From NCBI GenBank assembly GCA_964036315.1, contig OZ038517.1:19271886-19335885 (forward strand): a stretch of 64,000 bases of DNA, read 5' to 3'. The translations under genes were made by a program, and so were the position numbers. Origin of the DNA: Acanthosepion esculentum. Lineage: Eukaryota > Mollusca > Cephalopoda > Sepiida > Sepiidae. The notes below the pieces were generated by a model, which saw nothing but the letters and a program-made list of their open reading frames with translations, was not told where the DNA came from and did not search any database. This document shows, piece after piece, positions 22,904 through 36,000 of the stretch (position 1 is the first letter of the stretch; every line of letters starts with the position of its first letter).

Positions 22904-25900
22904 GGTGTAGGAGAAAGAGAAAGAAGGAAAGATAGGGAAGGAGGTGAATGAAGAAAAGAACGAAAAAGAGAAAGAGTAGGGAAAAGGAAGAGGAGAGCGA
23001 TAGAAAAGGTGTCGGAGAAAGAGAAAGAAGGAAAGATAGGGAAGGAGGTGAATGAAGAAAAGAACGAAAAAGAGAAAGAGTAGGGAAAAGGAAGAGAAGA
23101 GCGATAGAAAAGGTGTCGGAGAAAGAGAAAGAAGGAAAGATAGGGAAGGAGGTGAATGAAGAAAAGAACGAAAAAGAGAAAGAGTAGGGAAAAGGAAGAG
23201 GAGAGCGATAGAAAAGGTGTCGGAGAAAGAGAAAGAAGGAAAGATAGGGAAGGAGGTGAATGAAGAAAAGAACGAAAAAGAGAAAGAGTAGGGAAAAGGA
23301 AGAGGAGAGCGATAGAAAAGGTGTCGGAGAAAGAGAAAGAAGGAAAGATAGGGAAAGAGGTGAATGAAGAAAAGAACGAAAAAGAGAAAGAGTAGGGAAA
23401 AGGAAGAGAAGAGCGATAGAAAAGGTGTCGGAGAAAGAGAAAGAAGGAAAGATAGGGAAAGAGGTGAATGAAGAAAAGAACGAAAAAGAGAAAGAGTAGG
23501 GAAAAGGAAGAGAAGAGCGATAAAAAAGGTGTCGGAGAAAGAGAAAGAAGGAAAGATAGGGAAGGAGGTGAATGAAGAAAAGAACGAAAAAGAGAAAGAG
23601 TAGGGAAAAGGAAGAGGAGAGCGATAGAAAAGGTGTCGGAGAAAGAGAAAGAAGGAAAGATAGGGAAAGAGGTGAATGAAGAAAAGAACGAAAAAGAGAA
23701 AGAGTAGGGAAAAAGAAGAGAAGAGCGATAGAAAAGGTGTCGGAGAAAGAGAAAGAAGGAAAGATAGGGAAAGAGGTGAATGAAGAAAAGAACGAAAAAG
23801 AGAAAGAGTAGGGAAAAGGAAGAGACGAGCGATAGAAAAGGTGTCGGAGAAAGAGAAAGAAGGAAAGATAGGGAAAGAGGCGAATGAAGAAAAGAACGAA
23901 AACGAGAAAGAGTAGGGAAAAGGAAGAGAAGAGCGATAGAAAAGGTGTCGGAGAAAGAGAAAGAAGGAAAGATAGGGAAAGAGGTGAATGATGTAAAGAA
24001 CGAAAAAGAGAAAGAGTAGGGAAAAGGAAGAGAAGAGCGATAGAAAAGGTGTCGGAGAAAGAGAAAGAAGGAAAAATAGGGAAAGAGGTGAATGAAGAAA
24101 AGAACGGAAAAGAGAAAGAGTAGGGAAAAGGAAGAGAAGAGCGATAGAAAAGGTGTCGGAGAAAGAGAAAGAAGGAAAAATTGGGAAAGAGGTGAATAAA
24201 GAAAAGAACGAAAAAGAGAAAGAGTAGGGAAAAGGAAGAGGAGAGCGATAGAAAAGGTGGCGGAGAAAAAGAAAGAAGGAAAGATAGGGAAAGAGGTGAA
24301 TGAAGAAAAGAACGAAAAAGAGAAAGAGTAGGGAAAAGGAAGAGGAGAGCGATAGAAAAGGTGGCGGAGAAAAAGAAAGATGGAAAGATAGGGAAAGAGG
24401 TGAATGAAGAAAAGAACGAAAAAGAGAAAGAGTAGGGAAAAGGAAGAGAAGAGCGATAGATAAGGTGTCGGAGAAAGAGAAAGAAGGAAAGATAGGGAAA
24501 GAGGTGAATGATGTAAAGAACGAAAAAGAGAAAGAGTAGGGAAAAGGAAGAGAAGAGCGATAGAAAAGGTGTCGGAGAAAGAGAAAGAAGGAAAGATAGG
24601 GAAAGAGGTGAATGAAGAAAAGAACGAAAAAGAGAAAGAGTAGGGAAAAGGAAGAGAAGAGCGATAGAAAAGGTGTCGGAGAAAGAGAAAGAAGGAAAGA
24701 TAGGGAAAGAGGTGAATGAAGAAAAGAACGAAAAAGAGAAAGAGTAGGGAAAAGGAAGAGAAGAGCGATAGAAAAGGTGTCGGTGAAAGAGAAAGAAGGA
24801 AAGATTGGGAAAGAGGTGAATGAAGAAAAGAACGAAAAAGAGAAAGAGTAGGGAAAAGGAAGAGAAGAGCGATAGAAAAGGTGTCGGAGAAAGAGAAAGA
24901 AGGAAAGATAGGGAAAGAGGTGAATGATGTAAAGACCGAAAAAGAGAAAGAGTAGGGAAAAGGAAGAGAAGAGCGATAGAAAAGGTGTCGGAGAAAGAGA
25001 AAGAAGGAAAGATAGGGAAAGAGGTGAATGAAGAAAAGAACGAAAAAGAGAAAGAGTAGGGAAAAGGAAGAGAAGAGCGATAGAAAAGGTGTCGGAGAAA
25101 GAGAAAGAAGGAAAGATAGGGAAAGAGGTGAATGAAGAAAAGAACGAAAAAGAGAAAGAGTAGGGAAAAGGAAGAGAAGAGCGATAGAAAAGGTGTCGGA
25201 GAAAGAGAAAGAAGGAAAGATAGGGAAAGAGGTGAATGAAGAAAAGAACGAAAAAGAGAAAGAGTAGGGAAAAGGAAGAGAAGAGCGATAGAAAAGGTGT
25301 CGGAGAAAGAGAAAGAAGGAAAGATTGGGAAAGAGGTGAATGAAGAAAAGAACGAAAAAGAGAAAGAGTAGGGAAAAGGAAGAGAAGAGCGATAGAAAAG
25401 GTGTCGGAGAAAGAGAAAGAACGAAAGATTGGGAAAGGGGTGAATGAAGAAAAGAACGAAAAAGAGAAAGAGTAGGGAAAAGGAAGAGAAGAGCGATAGA
25501 AAAGGTGTCGGAGAAAGAGAAAGAAGGAAAGATTGGGAAAGAGGTGAATGAAGAAAAGAACGAAAAAGAGAAAGAGTAGGGAAAAGGAAGAGAAGAGCGA
25601 TAGAAAAGGTGTCGGAGAAAGAGAAAGAAGGAAAGATTGGGAAAGAGGTGAATGAAGAAAAGAACGAAAAAGAGAAAGAGTAGGGAAAAGGAAGAGAAGA
25701 GCGATAGAAAAGGTGTCGGAGAAAGAGAAAGAAGGAAAGATTGGGAAAGAGGTGAATGAAGAAAAGAACGAAAAAGAGAAAGAGTAGGGAAAAAGAAGAG
25801 AAGAGCGATAGAAAAGGTGGCGGAGAAAGAGAAAGAAGGAAAGATAGAGAATGAAGGGAATGAAGAAAGAACGAAAAAGAGAAAGAGTAGGGAAAAGGAA

Positions 25901-28900
25901 GAGAAGAGCGATAGAAAAGGTGTCGGAGAAAGAGAAAGAAGGAAAGATAGGGAAAGAGGTGAATGAAGAAAAGAACGAAAAAGAGAAAGAGTAGGGAAAA
26001 GGAAGAGAAGAGCGATAGAAAAGGTGTCGGAGAAAGAGAAAGAAGGAAAGATTGGGAAAGAGGTGAATGAAGAAAAGAACGAAAAAGAGAAAGAGTAGGG
26101 AAAAGGAAGAGAAGAGCGATAGAAAAGGTGTCGGAGAAAGAGAAAGAAGGAAAGATTGGGAAAGAGGTGAATGAAGAAAAGAACGAAAAAGAGAAAGAGT
26201 AGGGAAAAAGAAGAGAAGAGCGATAGAAAAGGTGGCGGAGAAAGAGAAAGAAGGAAAGATTGGGAAAGAGGTGAATGAAGAAAAGAACGAAAAAGAGAAA
26301 GAGTAGGGAAAAAGAAGAGAAGAGCGATAGAAAAGGTGGCGGAGAAAGAGAAAGAAGGAAAGATAGAGAATGAAGGGAATGAAGAAAGAACGAAAAAGAG
26401 AAAGAGTAGGGAAAAGGAAGAGAAGAGCGATAGAAAAGGTGTCGGAGAAAGAGAAAGAAGGAAAGATAGGGAAGGAGGTGAATGAAGAAAAGAACGAAAA
26501 AGAGAAAGAGTAGGGAAAAGGAAGAGGAGAGCGATAGAAAAGGTGTAGGAGAAAGAGAAAGAAGGAAAGATAGGGAAGGAGGTGAATGAAGAAAAGAACG
26601 AAAAAGAGAAAGAGTAGGGAAAAGGAAGAGGAGAGCGATAGAAAAGGTGTCGGAGAAAGAGAAAGAAGGAAAGATAGGGAAGGAGGTGAATGAAGAAAAG
26701 AACGAAAAAGAGAAAGAGTAGGGAAAAGGAAGAGAAGAGCGATAGAAAAGGTGTCGGAGAAAGAGAAAGAAGGAAAGATAGGGAAGGAGGTGAATGAAGA
26801 AAAGAACGAAAAAGAGAAAGAGTAGGGAAAAGGAAGAGGAGAGCGATAGAAAAGGTGTCGGAGAAAGAGAAAGAAGGAAAGATAGGGAAGGAGGTGAATG
26901 AAGAAAAGAACGAAAAAGAGAAAGAGTAGGGAAAAGGAAGAGGAGAGCGATAGAAAAGGTGTCGGAGAAAGAGAAAGAAGGAAAGATAGGGAAAGAGGTG
27001 AATGAAGAAAAGAACGAAAAAGAGAAAGAGTAGGGAAAAGGAAGAGAAGAGCGATAGAAAAGGTGTCGGAGAAAGAGAAAGAAGGAAAGATAGGGAAAGA
27101 GGTGAATGAAGAAAAGAACGAAAAAGAGAAAGAGTAGGGAAAAGGAAGAGAAGAGCGATAAAAAAGGTGTCGGAGAAAGAGAAAGAAGGAAAGATAGGGA
27201 AGGAGGTGAATGAAGAAAAGAACGAAAAAGAGAAAGAGTAGGGAAAAGGAAGAGGAGAGCGATAGAAAAGGTGTCGGAGAAAGAGAAAGAAGGAAAGATA
27301 GGGAAAGAGGTGAATGAAGAAAAGAACGAAAAAGAGAAAGAGTAGGGAAAAGGAAGAGAAGAGCGATAGAAAAGGTGTCGGAGAAAGAGAAAGAAGGAAA
27401 GATAGGGAAAGAGGTGAATGAAGAAAAGAACGAAAAAGAGAAAGAGTAGGGAAAAGGAAGAGACGAGCGATAGAAAAGGTGTCGGAGAAAGAGAAAGAAG
27501 GAAAGATAGGGAAAGAGGCGAATGAAGAAAAGAACGAAAACGAGAAAGAGTAGGGAAAAGGAAGAGAAGAGCGATAGAAAAGGTGTCGGAGAAAGAGAAA
27601 GAAGGAAAGATAGGGAAAGAGGTGAATGATGTAAAGAACGAAAAAGAGAAAGAGTAGGGAAAAGGAAGAGAAGAGCGATAGAAAAGGTGGCGGAGAAAGA
27701 GAAAGAAGGAAAGATAGGGAAAGAGGTGAATGAAGAAAAGAACGGAAAAGAGAAAGAGTAGGGAAAAGGAAGAGAAGAGCGATAGAAAAGGTGTCGGAGA
27801 AAGAGAAAGAAGGAAAAATTGGGAAAGAGGTGAATAAAGAAAAGAACGAAAAAGAGAAAGAGTAGGGAAAAGGAAGAGGAGAGCGATAGAAAAGGTGGCG
27901 GAGAAAAAGAAAGAAGGAAAGATAGGGAAAGAGGTGAATGAAGAAAAGAACGAAAAAGAGAAAGAGTAGGGAAAAGGAAGAGGAGAGCGATAGAAAAGGT
28001 GGCGGAGAAAAAGAAAGATGGAAAGATAGGGAAAGAGGTGAATGAAGAAAAGAACGAAAAAGAGAAAGAGTAGGGAAAAGGAAGAGAAGAGCGATAGAAA
28101 AGGTGTCGGAGAAAGAGAAAGAAGGAAAGATAGGGAAAGAGGTGAATGATGTAAAGAACGAAAAAGAGAAAGAGTAGGGAAAAGGAAGAGAAGAGCGATA
28201 GAAAAGGTGTCGGAGAAAGAGAAAGAAGGAAAGATAGGGAAAGAGGTGAATGAAGAAAAGAACGAAAAAGAGAAAGAGTAGGGAAAAGGAAGAGAAGAGC
28301 GATAGAAAAGGTGTCGGAGAAAGAGAAAGAAGGAAAGATAGGGAAAGAGGTGAATGAAGAAAAGAACGAAAAAGAGAAAGAGTAGGGAAAAGGAAGAGAA
28401 GAGCGATAGAAAAGGTGTCGGTGAAAGAGAAAGAAGGAAAGATTGGGAAAGAGGTGAATGAAGAAAAGAACGAAAAAGAGAAAGAGTAGGGAAAAGGAAG
28501 AGAAGAGCGATAGAAAAGGTGTCGGAGAAAGAGAAAGAAGGAAAGATAGGGAAAGAGGTGAATGATGTAAAGACCGAAAAAGAGAAAGAGTAGGGAAAAG
28601 GAAGAGAAGAGCGATAGAAAAGGTGTCGGAGAAAGAGAAAGAAGGAAAGATAGGGAAAGAGGTGAATGAAGAAAAGAACGAAAAAGAGAAAGAGTAGGGA
28701 AAAGGAAGAGAAGAGCGATAGAAAAGGTGTCGGAGAAAGAGAAAGAAGGAAAGATAGGGAAAGAGGTGAATGAAGAAAAGAACGAAAAAGAGAAAGAGTA
28801 GGGAAAAGGAAGAGAAGAGCGATAGAAAAGGTGTCGGAGAAAGAGAAAGAAGGAAAGATAGGGAAAGAGGTGAATGAAGAAAAGAACGAAAAAGAGAAAG

Positions 28901-31900
28901 AGTAGGGAAAAGGAAGAGAAGAGCGATAGAAAAGGTGTCGGAGAAAGAGAAAGAAGGAAAGATTGGGAAAGAGGTGAATGAAGAAAAGAACGAAAAAGAG
29001 AAAGAGTAGGGAAAAGGAAGAGAAGAGCGATAGAAAAGGTGTCGGAGAAAGAGAAAGAAGGAAAGATTGGGAAAGAGGTGAATGAAGAAAAGAACGAAAA
29101 AGTGAAAGAGTAGGGAAAAGGAAGAGAAGAGCGATAGAAAAGGTGTCGGAGAAAGAGAAAGAACGAAAGATTGGGAAAGGGGTGAATGAAGAAAAGAACG
29201 AAAAAGAGAAAGAGTAGGGAAAAAGAAGAGAAGAGCGATAGAAAAGGTGGCGGAGAAAGAGAAAGAAGGAAAGATAGAGAATGAAGGGAATGAAGAAAGA
29301 ACGAAAAAGAGAAAGAGTAGGGAAAAGGAAGAGAAGAGCGATAGAAAAGGTGTCGGAGAAAGAGAAAGAAGGAAAGATAGGGAAAGAGGTGAATGAAGAA
29401 AAGAACGAAAAAGAGAAAGAGTAGGGAAAAGGAAGAGAAGAGCGATAGAAAAGGTGTCGGAGAAAGAGAAAGAAGGAAAGATTGGGAAAGAGGTGAATGA
29501 AGAAAAGAACGAAAAAGAGAAAGAGTAGGGAAAAGGAAGAGAAGAGCGATAGAAAAGGTGTCGGAGAAAGAGAAAGAAGGAAAGATTGGGAAAGAGGTGA
29601 ATGAAGAAAAGAACGAAAAAGAGAAAGAGTAGGGAAAAAGAAGAGAAGAGCGATAGAAAAGGTGGCGGAGAAAGAGAAAGAAGGAAAGATTGGGAAAGAG
29701 GTGAATGAAGAAAAGAACGAAAAAGAGAAAGAGTAGGGAAAAAGAAGAGAAGAGCGATAGAAAAGGTGGCGGAGAAAGAGAAAGAAGGAAAGATAGAGAA
29801 TGAAGGGAATGAAGAAAGAACGAAAAAGAGAAAGAGTAGGGAAAAGGAAGAGAAGAGCGATAGAAAAGGTGTCGGAGAAAGAGAAAGAAGGAAAGATAGG
29901 GAAGGAGGTGAATGAAGAAAAGAACGAAAAAGAGAAAGAGTAGGGAAAAGGAAGAGGAGAGCGATAGAAAAGGTGTAGGAGAAAGAGAAAGAAGGAAAGA
30001 TAGGGAAGGAGGTGAATGAAGAAAAGAACGAAAAAGAGAAAGAGTAGGGAAAAGGAAGAGGAGAGCGATAGAAAAGGTGTCGGAGAAAGAGAAAGAAGGA
30101 AAGATAGGGAAGGAGGTGAATGAAGAAAAGAACGAAAAAGAGAAAGAGTAGGGAAAAGGAAGAGAAGAGCGATAGAAAAGGTGTCGGAGAAAGAGAAAGA
30201 AGGAAAGATAGGGAAGGAGGTGAATGAAGAAAAGAACGAAAAAGAGAAAGAGTAGGGAAAAGGAAGAGGAGAGCGATAGAAAAGGTGTCGGAGAAAGAGA
30301 AAGAAGGAAAGATAGGGAAGGAGGTGAATGAAGAAAAGAACGAAAAAGAGAAAGAGTAGGGAAAAGGAAGAGGAGAGCGATAGAAAAGGTGTCGGAGAAA
30401 GAGAAAGAAGGAAAGATAGGGAAAGAGGTGAATGAAGAAAAGAACGAAAAAGAGAAAGAGTAGGGAAAAGGAAGAGAAGAGCGATAGAAAAGGTGTCGGA
30501 GAAAGAGAAAGAAGGAAAGATAGGGAAAGAGGTGAATGAAGAAAAGAACGAAAAAGAGAAAGAGTAGGGAAAAGGAAGAGAAGAGCGATAAAAAAGGTGT
30601 CGGAGAAAGAGAAAGAAGGAAAGATAGGGAAGGAGGTGAATGAAGAAAAGAACGAAAAAGAGAAAGAGTAGGGAAAAGGAAGAGGAGAGCGATAGAAAAG
30701 GTGTCGGAGAAAGAGAAAGAAGGAAAGATAGGGAAAGAGGTGAATGAAGAAAAGAACGAAAAAGAGAAAGAGTAGGGAAAAGGAAGAGAAGAGCGATAGA
30801 AAAGGTGTCGGAGAAAGAGAAAGAAGGAAAGATAGGGAAAGAGGTGAATGAAGAAAAGAACGAAAAAGAGAAAGAGTAGGGAAAAGGAAGAGACGAGCGA
30901 TAGAAAAGGTGTCGGAGAAAGAGAAAGAAGGAAAGATAGGGAAAGAGGCGAATGAAGAAAAGAACGAAAACGAGAAAGAGTAGGGAAAAGGAAGAGAAGA
31001 GCGATAGAAAAGGTGTCGGAGAAAGAGAAAGAAGGAAAGATAGGGAAAGAGGTGAATGATGTAAAGAACGAAAAAGAGAAAGAGTAGGGAAAAGGAAGAG
31101 AAGAGCGATAGAAAAGGTGGCGGAGAAAGAGAAAGAAGGAAAGATAGGGAAAGAGGTGAATGAAGAAAAGAACGGAAAAGAGAAAGAGTAGGGAAAAGGA
31201 AGAGAAGAGCGATAGAAAAGGTGTCGGAGAAAGAGAAAGAAGGAAAAATTGGGAAAGAGGTGAATAAAGAAAAGAACGAAAAAGAGAAAGAGTAGGGAAA
31301 AGGAAGAGGAGAGCGATAGAAAAGGTGGCGGAGAAAAAGAAAGAAGGAAAGATAGGGAAAGAGGTGAATGAAGAAAAGAACGAAAAAGAGAAAGAGTAGG
31401 GAAAAGGAAGAGGAGAGCGATAGAAAAGGTGGCGGAGAAAAAGAAAGATGGAAAGATAGGGAAAGAGGTGAATGAAGAAAAGAACGAAAAAGAGAAAGAG
31501 TAGGGAAAAGGAAGAGAAGAGCGATAGAAAAGGTGTCGGAGAAAGAGAAAGAAGGAAAGATAGGGAAAGAGGTGAATGATGTAAAGAACGAAAAAGAGAA
31601 AGAGTAGGGAAAAGGAAGAGAAGAGCGATAGAAAAGGTGTCGGAGAAAGAGAAAGAAGGAAAGATAGGGAAAGAGGTGAATGAAGAAAAGAACGAAAAAG
31701 AGAAAGAGTAGGGAAAAGGAAGAGAAGAGCGATAGAAAAGGTGTCGGAGAAAGAGAAAGAAGGAAAGATAGGGAAAGAGGTGAATGAAGAAAAGAACGAA
31801 AAAGAGAAAGAGTAGGGAAAAGGAAGAGAAGAGCGATAGAAAAGGTGTCGGTGAAAGAGAAAGAAGGAAAGATTGGGAAAGAGGTGAATGAAGAAAAGAA

Positions 31901-34900
31901 CGAAAAAGAGAAAGAGTAGGGAAAAGGAAGAGAAGAGCGATAGAAAAGGTGTCGGAGAAAGAGAAAGAAGGAAAGATAGGGAAAGAGGTGAATGATGTAA
32001 AGACCGAAAAAGAGAAAGAGTAGGGAAAAGGAAGAGAAGAGCGATAGAAAAGGTGTCGGAGAAAGAGAAAGAAGGAAAGATAGGGAAAGAGGTGAATGAA
32101 GAAAAGAACGAAAAAGAGAAAGAGTAGGGAAAAGGAAGAGAAGAGCGATAGAAAAGGTGTCGGAGAAAGAGAAAGAAGGAAAGATAGGGAAAGAGGTGAA
32201 TGAAGAAAAGAACGAAAAAGAGAAAGAGTAGGGAAAAGGAAGAGAAGAGCGATAGAAAAGGTGTCGGAGAAAGAGAAAGAAGGAAAGATAGGGAAAGAGG
32301 TGAATGAAGAAAAGAACGAAAAAGAGAAAGAGTAGGGAAAAGGAAGAGAAGAGCGATAGAAAAGGTGTCGGAGAAAGAGAAAGAAGGAAAGATTGGGAAA
32401 GAGGTGAATGAAGAAAAGAACGAAAAAGAGAAAGAGTAGGGAAAAGGAAGAGAAGAGCGATAGAAAAGGTGTCGGAGAAAGAGAAAGAAGGAAAGATTGG
32501 GAAAGAGGTGAATGAAGAAAAGAACGAAAAAGTGAAAGAGTAGGGAAAAGGAAGAGAAGAGCGATAGAAAAGGTGTCGGAGAAAGAGAAAGAACGAAAGA
32601 TTGGGAAAGGGGTGAATGAAGAAAAGAACGAAAAAGAGAAAGAGTAGGGAAAAGGAAGAGAAGAGCGATAGAAAAGGTGTCGGAGAAAGAGAAAGAAGGA
32701 AAGATAGGGAAGGAGGTGAATGAAGAAAAGAACGAAAAAGAGAAAGAGTAGGGAAAAGGAAGAGAAGAGCGATAGAAAAGGTGGCGGAGAAAGAGAAAGA
32801 AGGAAAGATAGAGAATGAAGGGAATGAAGAAAGAACGAAAAAGAGAAAGAGTAGGGAAAAGGAAGAGAAGAGCGATAGAAAAGGTGTCGGAGAAAGAGAA
32901 AGAAGGAAAGATAGGGAAGGAGGTGAATGAAGAAAAGAACGAAAAAGAGAAAGAGTAGGGAAAAGGAAGAGGAGAGCGATAGAAAAGGTGTAGGAGAAAG
33001 AGAAAGAAGGAAAGATAGGGAAGGAGGTGAATGAAGAAAAGAACGAAAAAGAGAAAGAGTAGGGAAAAGGAAGAGGAGAGCGATAGAAAAGGTGTCGGAG
33101 AAAGAGAAAGAAGGAAAGATAGGGAAGGAGGTGAATGAAGAAAAGAACGAAAAAGAGAAAGAGTAGGGAAAAGGAAGAGAAGAGCGATAGAAAAGGTGTC
33201 GGAGAAAGAGAAAGAAGGAAAGATAGGGAAGGAGGTGAATGAAGAAAAGAACGAAAAAGAGAAAGAGTAGGGAAAAGGAAGAGGAGAGCGATAGAAAAGG
33301 TGTCGGAGAAAGAGAAAGAAGGAAAGATAGGGAAGGAGGTGAATGAAGAAAAGAACGAAAAAGAGAAAGAGTAGGGAAAAGGAAGAGGAGAGCGATAGAA
33401 AAGGTGTCGGAGAAAGAGAAAGAAGGAAAGATAGGGAAAGAGGTGAATGAAGAAAAGAACGAAAAAGAGAAAGAGTAGGGAAAAGGAAGAGAAGAGCGAT
33501 AGAAAAGGTGTCGGAGAAAGAGAAAGAAGGAAAGATAGGGAAAGAGGTGAATGAAGAAAAGAACGAAAAAGAGAAAGAGTAGGGAAAAGGAAGAGAAGAG
33601 CGATAAAAAAGGTGTCGGAGAAAGAGAAAGAAGGAAAGATAGGGAAGGAGGTGAATGAAGAAAAGAACGAAAAAGAGAAAGAGTAGGGAAAAGGAAGAGG
33701 AGAGCGATAGAAAAGGTGTCGGAGAAAGAGAAAGAAGGAAAGATAGGGAAAGAGGTGAATGAAGAAAAGAACGAAAAAGAGAAAGAGTAGGGAAAAGGAA
33801 GAGAAGAGCGATAGAAAAGGTGTCGGAGAAAGAGAAAGAAGGAAAGATAGGGAAAGAGGTGAATGAAGAAAAGAACGAAAAAGAGAAAGAGTAGGGAAAA
33901 GGAAGAGACGAGCGATAGAAAAGGTGTCGGAGAAAGAGAAAGAAGGAAAGATAGGGAAAGAGGCGAATGAAGAAAAGAACGAAAACGAGAAAGAGTAGGG
34001 AAAAGGAAGAGAAGAGCGATAGAAAAGGTGTCGGAGAAAGAGAAAGAAGGAAAGATAGGGAAAGAGGTGAATGATGTAAAGAACGAAAAAGAGAAAGAGT
34101 AGGGAAAAGGAAGAGAAGAGCGATAGAAAAGGTGGCGGAGAAAGAGAAAGAAGGAAAGATAGGGAAAGAGGTGAATGAAGAAAAGAACGGAAAAGAGAAA
34201 GAGTAGGGAAAAGGAAGAGAAGAGCGATAGAAAAGGTGTCGGAGAAAGAGAAAGAAGGAAAAATTGGGAAAGAGGTGAATAAAGAAAAGAACGAAAAAGA
34301 GAAAGAGTAGGGAAAAGGAAGAGGAGAGCGATAGAAAAGGTGGCGGAGAAAAAGAAAGAAGGAAAGATAGGGAAAGAGGTGAATGAAGAAAAGAACGAAA
34401 AAGAGAAAGAGTAGGGAAAAGGAAGAGGAGAGCGATAGAAAAGGTGGCGGAGAAAAAGAAAGATGGAAAGATAGGGAAAGAGGTGAATGAAGAAAAGAAC
34501 GAAAAAGAGAAAGAGTAGGGAAAAGGAAGAGAAGAGCGATAGAAAAGGTGTCGGAGAAAGAGAAAGAAGGAAAGATAGGGAAAGAGGTGAATGATGTAAA
34601 GAACGAAAAAGAGAAAGAGTAGGGAAAAGGAAGAGAAGAGCGATAGAAAAGGTGTCGGAGAAAGAGAAAGAAGGAAAGATAGGGAAAGAGGTGAATGAAG
34701 AAAAGAACGAAAAAGAGAAAGAGTAGGGAAAAGGAAGAGAAGAGCGATAGAAAAGGTGTCGGAGAAAGAGAAAGAAGGAAAGATAGGGAAAGAGGTGAAT
34801 GAAGAAAAGAACGAAAAAGAGAAAGAGTAGGGAAAAGGAAGAGAAGAGCGATAGAAAAGGTGTCGGTGAAAGAGAAAGAAGGAAAGATTGGGAAAGAGGT

Positions 34901-36000
34901 GAATGAAGAAAAGAACGAAAAAGAGAAAGAGTAGGGAAAAGGAAGAGAAGAGCGATAGAAAAGGTGTCGGAGAAAGAGAAAGAAGGAAAGATAGGGAAAG
35001 AGGTGAATGATGTAAAGACCGAAAAAGAGAAAGAGTAGGGAAAAGGAAGAGAAGAGCGATAGAAAAGGTGTCGGAGAAAGAGAAAGAAGGAAAGATAGGG
35101 AAAGAGGTGAATGAAGAAAAGAACGAAAAAGAGAAAGAGTAGGGAAAAGGAAGAGAAGAGCGATAGAAAAGGTGTCGGAGAAAGAGAAAGAAGGAAAGAT
35201 AGGGAAAGAGGTGAATGAAGAAAAGAACGAAAAAGAGAAAGAGTAGGGAAAAGGAAGAGAAGAGCGATAGAAAAGGTGTCGGAGAAAGAGAAAGAAGGAA
35301 AGATAGGGAAAGAGGTGAATGAAGAAAAGAACGAAAAAGAGAAAGAGTAGGGAAAAGGAAGAGAAGAGCGATAGAAAAGGTGTCGGAGAAAGAGAAAGAA
35401 GGAAAGATTGGGAAAGAGGTGAATGAAGAAAAGAACGAAAAAGAGAAAGAGTAGGGAAAAGGAAGAGAAGAGCGATAGAAAAGGTGTCGGAGAAAGAGAA
35501 AGAAGGAAAGATTGGGAAAGAGGTGAATGAAGAAAAGAACGAAAAAGTGAAAGAGTAGGGAAAAGGAAGAGAAGAGCGATAGAAAAGGTGTCGGAGAAAG
35601 AGAAAGAACGAAAGATTGGGAAAGGGGTGAATGAAGAAAAGAACGAAAAAGAGAAAGAGTAGGGAAAAGGAAGAGAAGAGCGATAGAAAAGGTGTCGGAG
35701 AAAGAGAAAGAAGGAAAGATTGGGAAAGAGGTGAATGAAGAAAAGAACGAAAAAGAGAAAGAGTAGGGAAAAGGAAGAGAAGAGCGATAGAAAAGGTGTC
35801 GGAGAAAGAGAAAGAAGGAAAGATTGGGAAAGAGGTGAATGAAGAAAAGAACGAAAAAGAGAAAGAGTAGGGAAAAGGAAGAGAAGAGCGATAGAAAAGG
35901 TGTCGGAGAAAGAGAAAGAAGGAAAGATTGGGAAAGAGGTGAATGAAGAAAAAAACGAAAAAGAGAAAGAGTAGGGAAAAAGAAGAGAAGAGCGATAGAA
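22904..36000. repeat. Four-copy higher-order repeat, 35, 33 and 29 units
   Basis: Private variants recur in order in four successive blocks. GGTGTAGGAG is at 22904, 26542, 29972 and 32987. GATAAAAAAGG is at 23519, 27157, 30587 and 33602. GAGGCGAATG has its C at 23881, 27519, 30949 and 33964. GTAAAGACCG has its CC at 24936, 28574, 32004 and 35019. Every marker gives the same offsets: 3638, 3430 and 3015 bp. These are 35, 33 and 29 units minus one or two bases from 103-bp units. Blocks therefore differ by whole units (208 and 415 bp) while keeping almost identical sequence. The right end, near 36000, is approximate. Confidence 0.93.
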
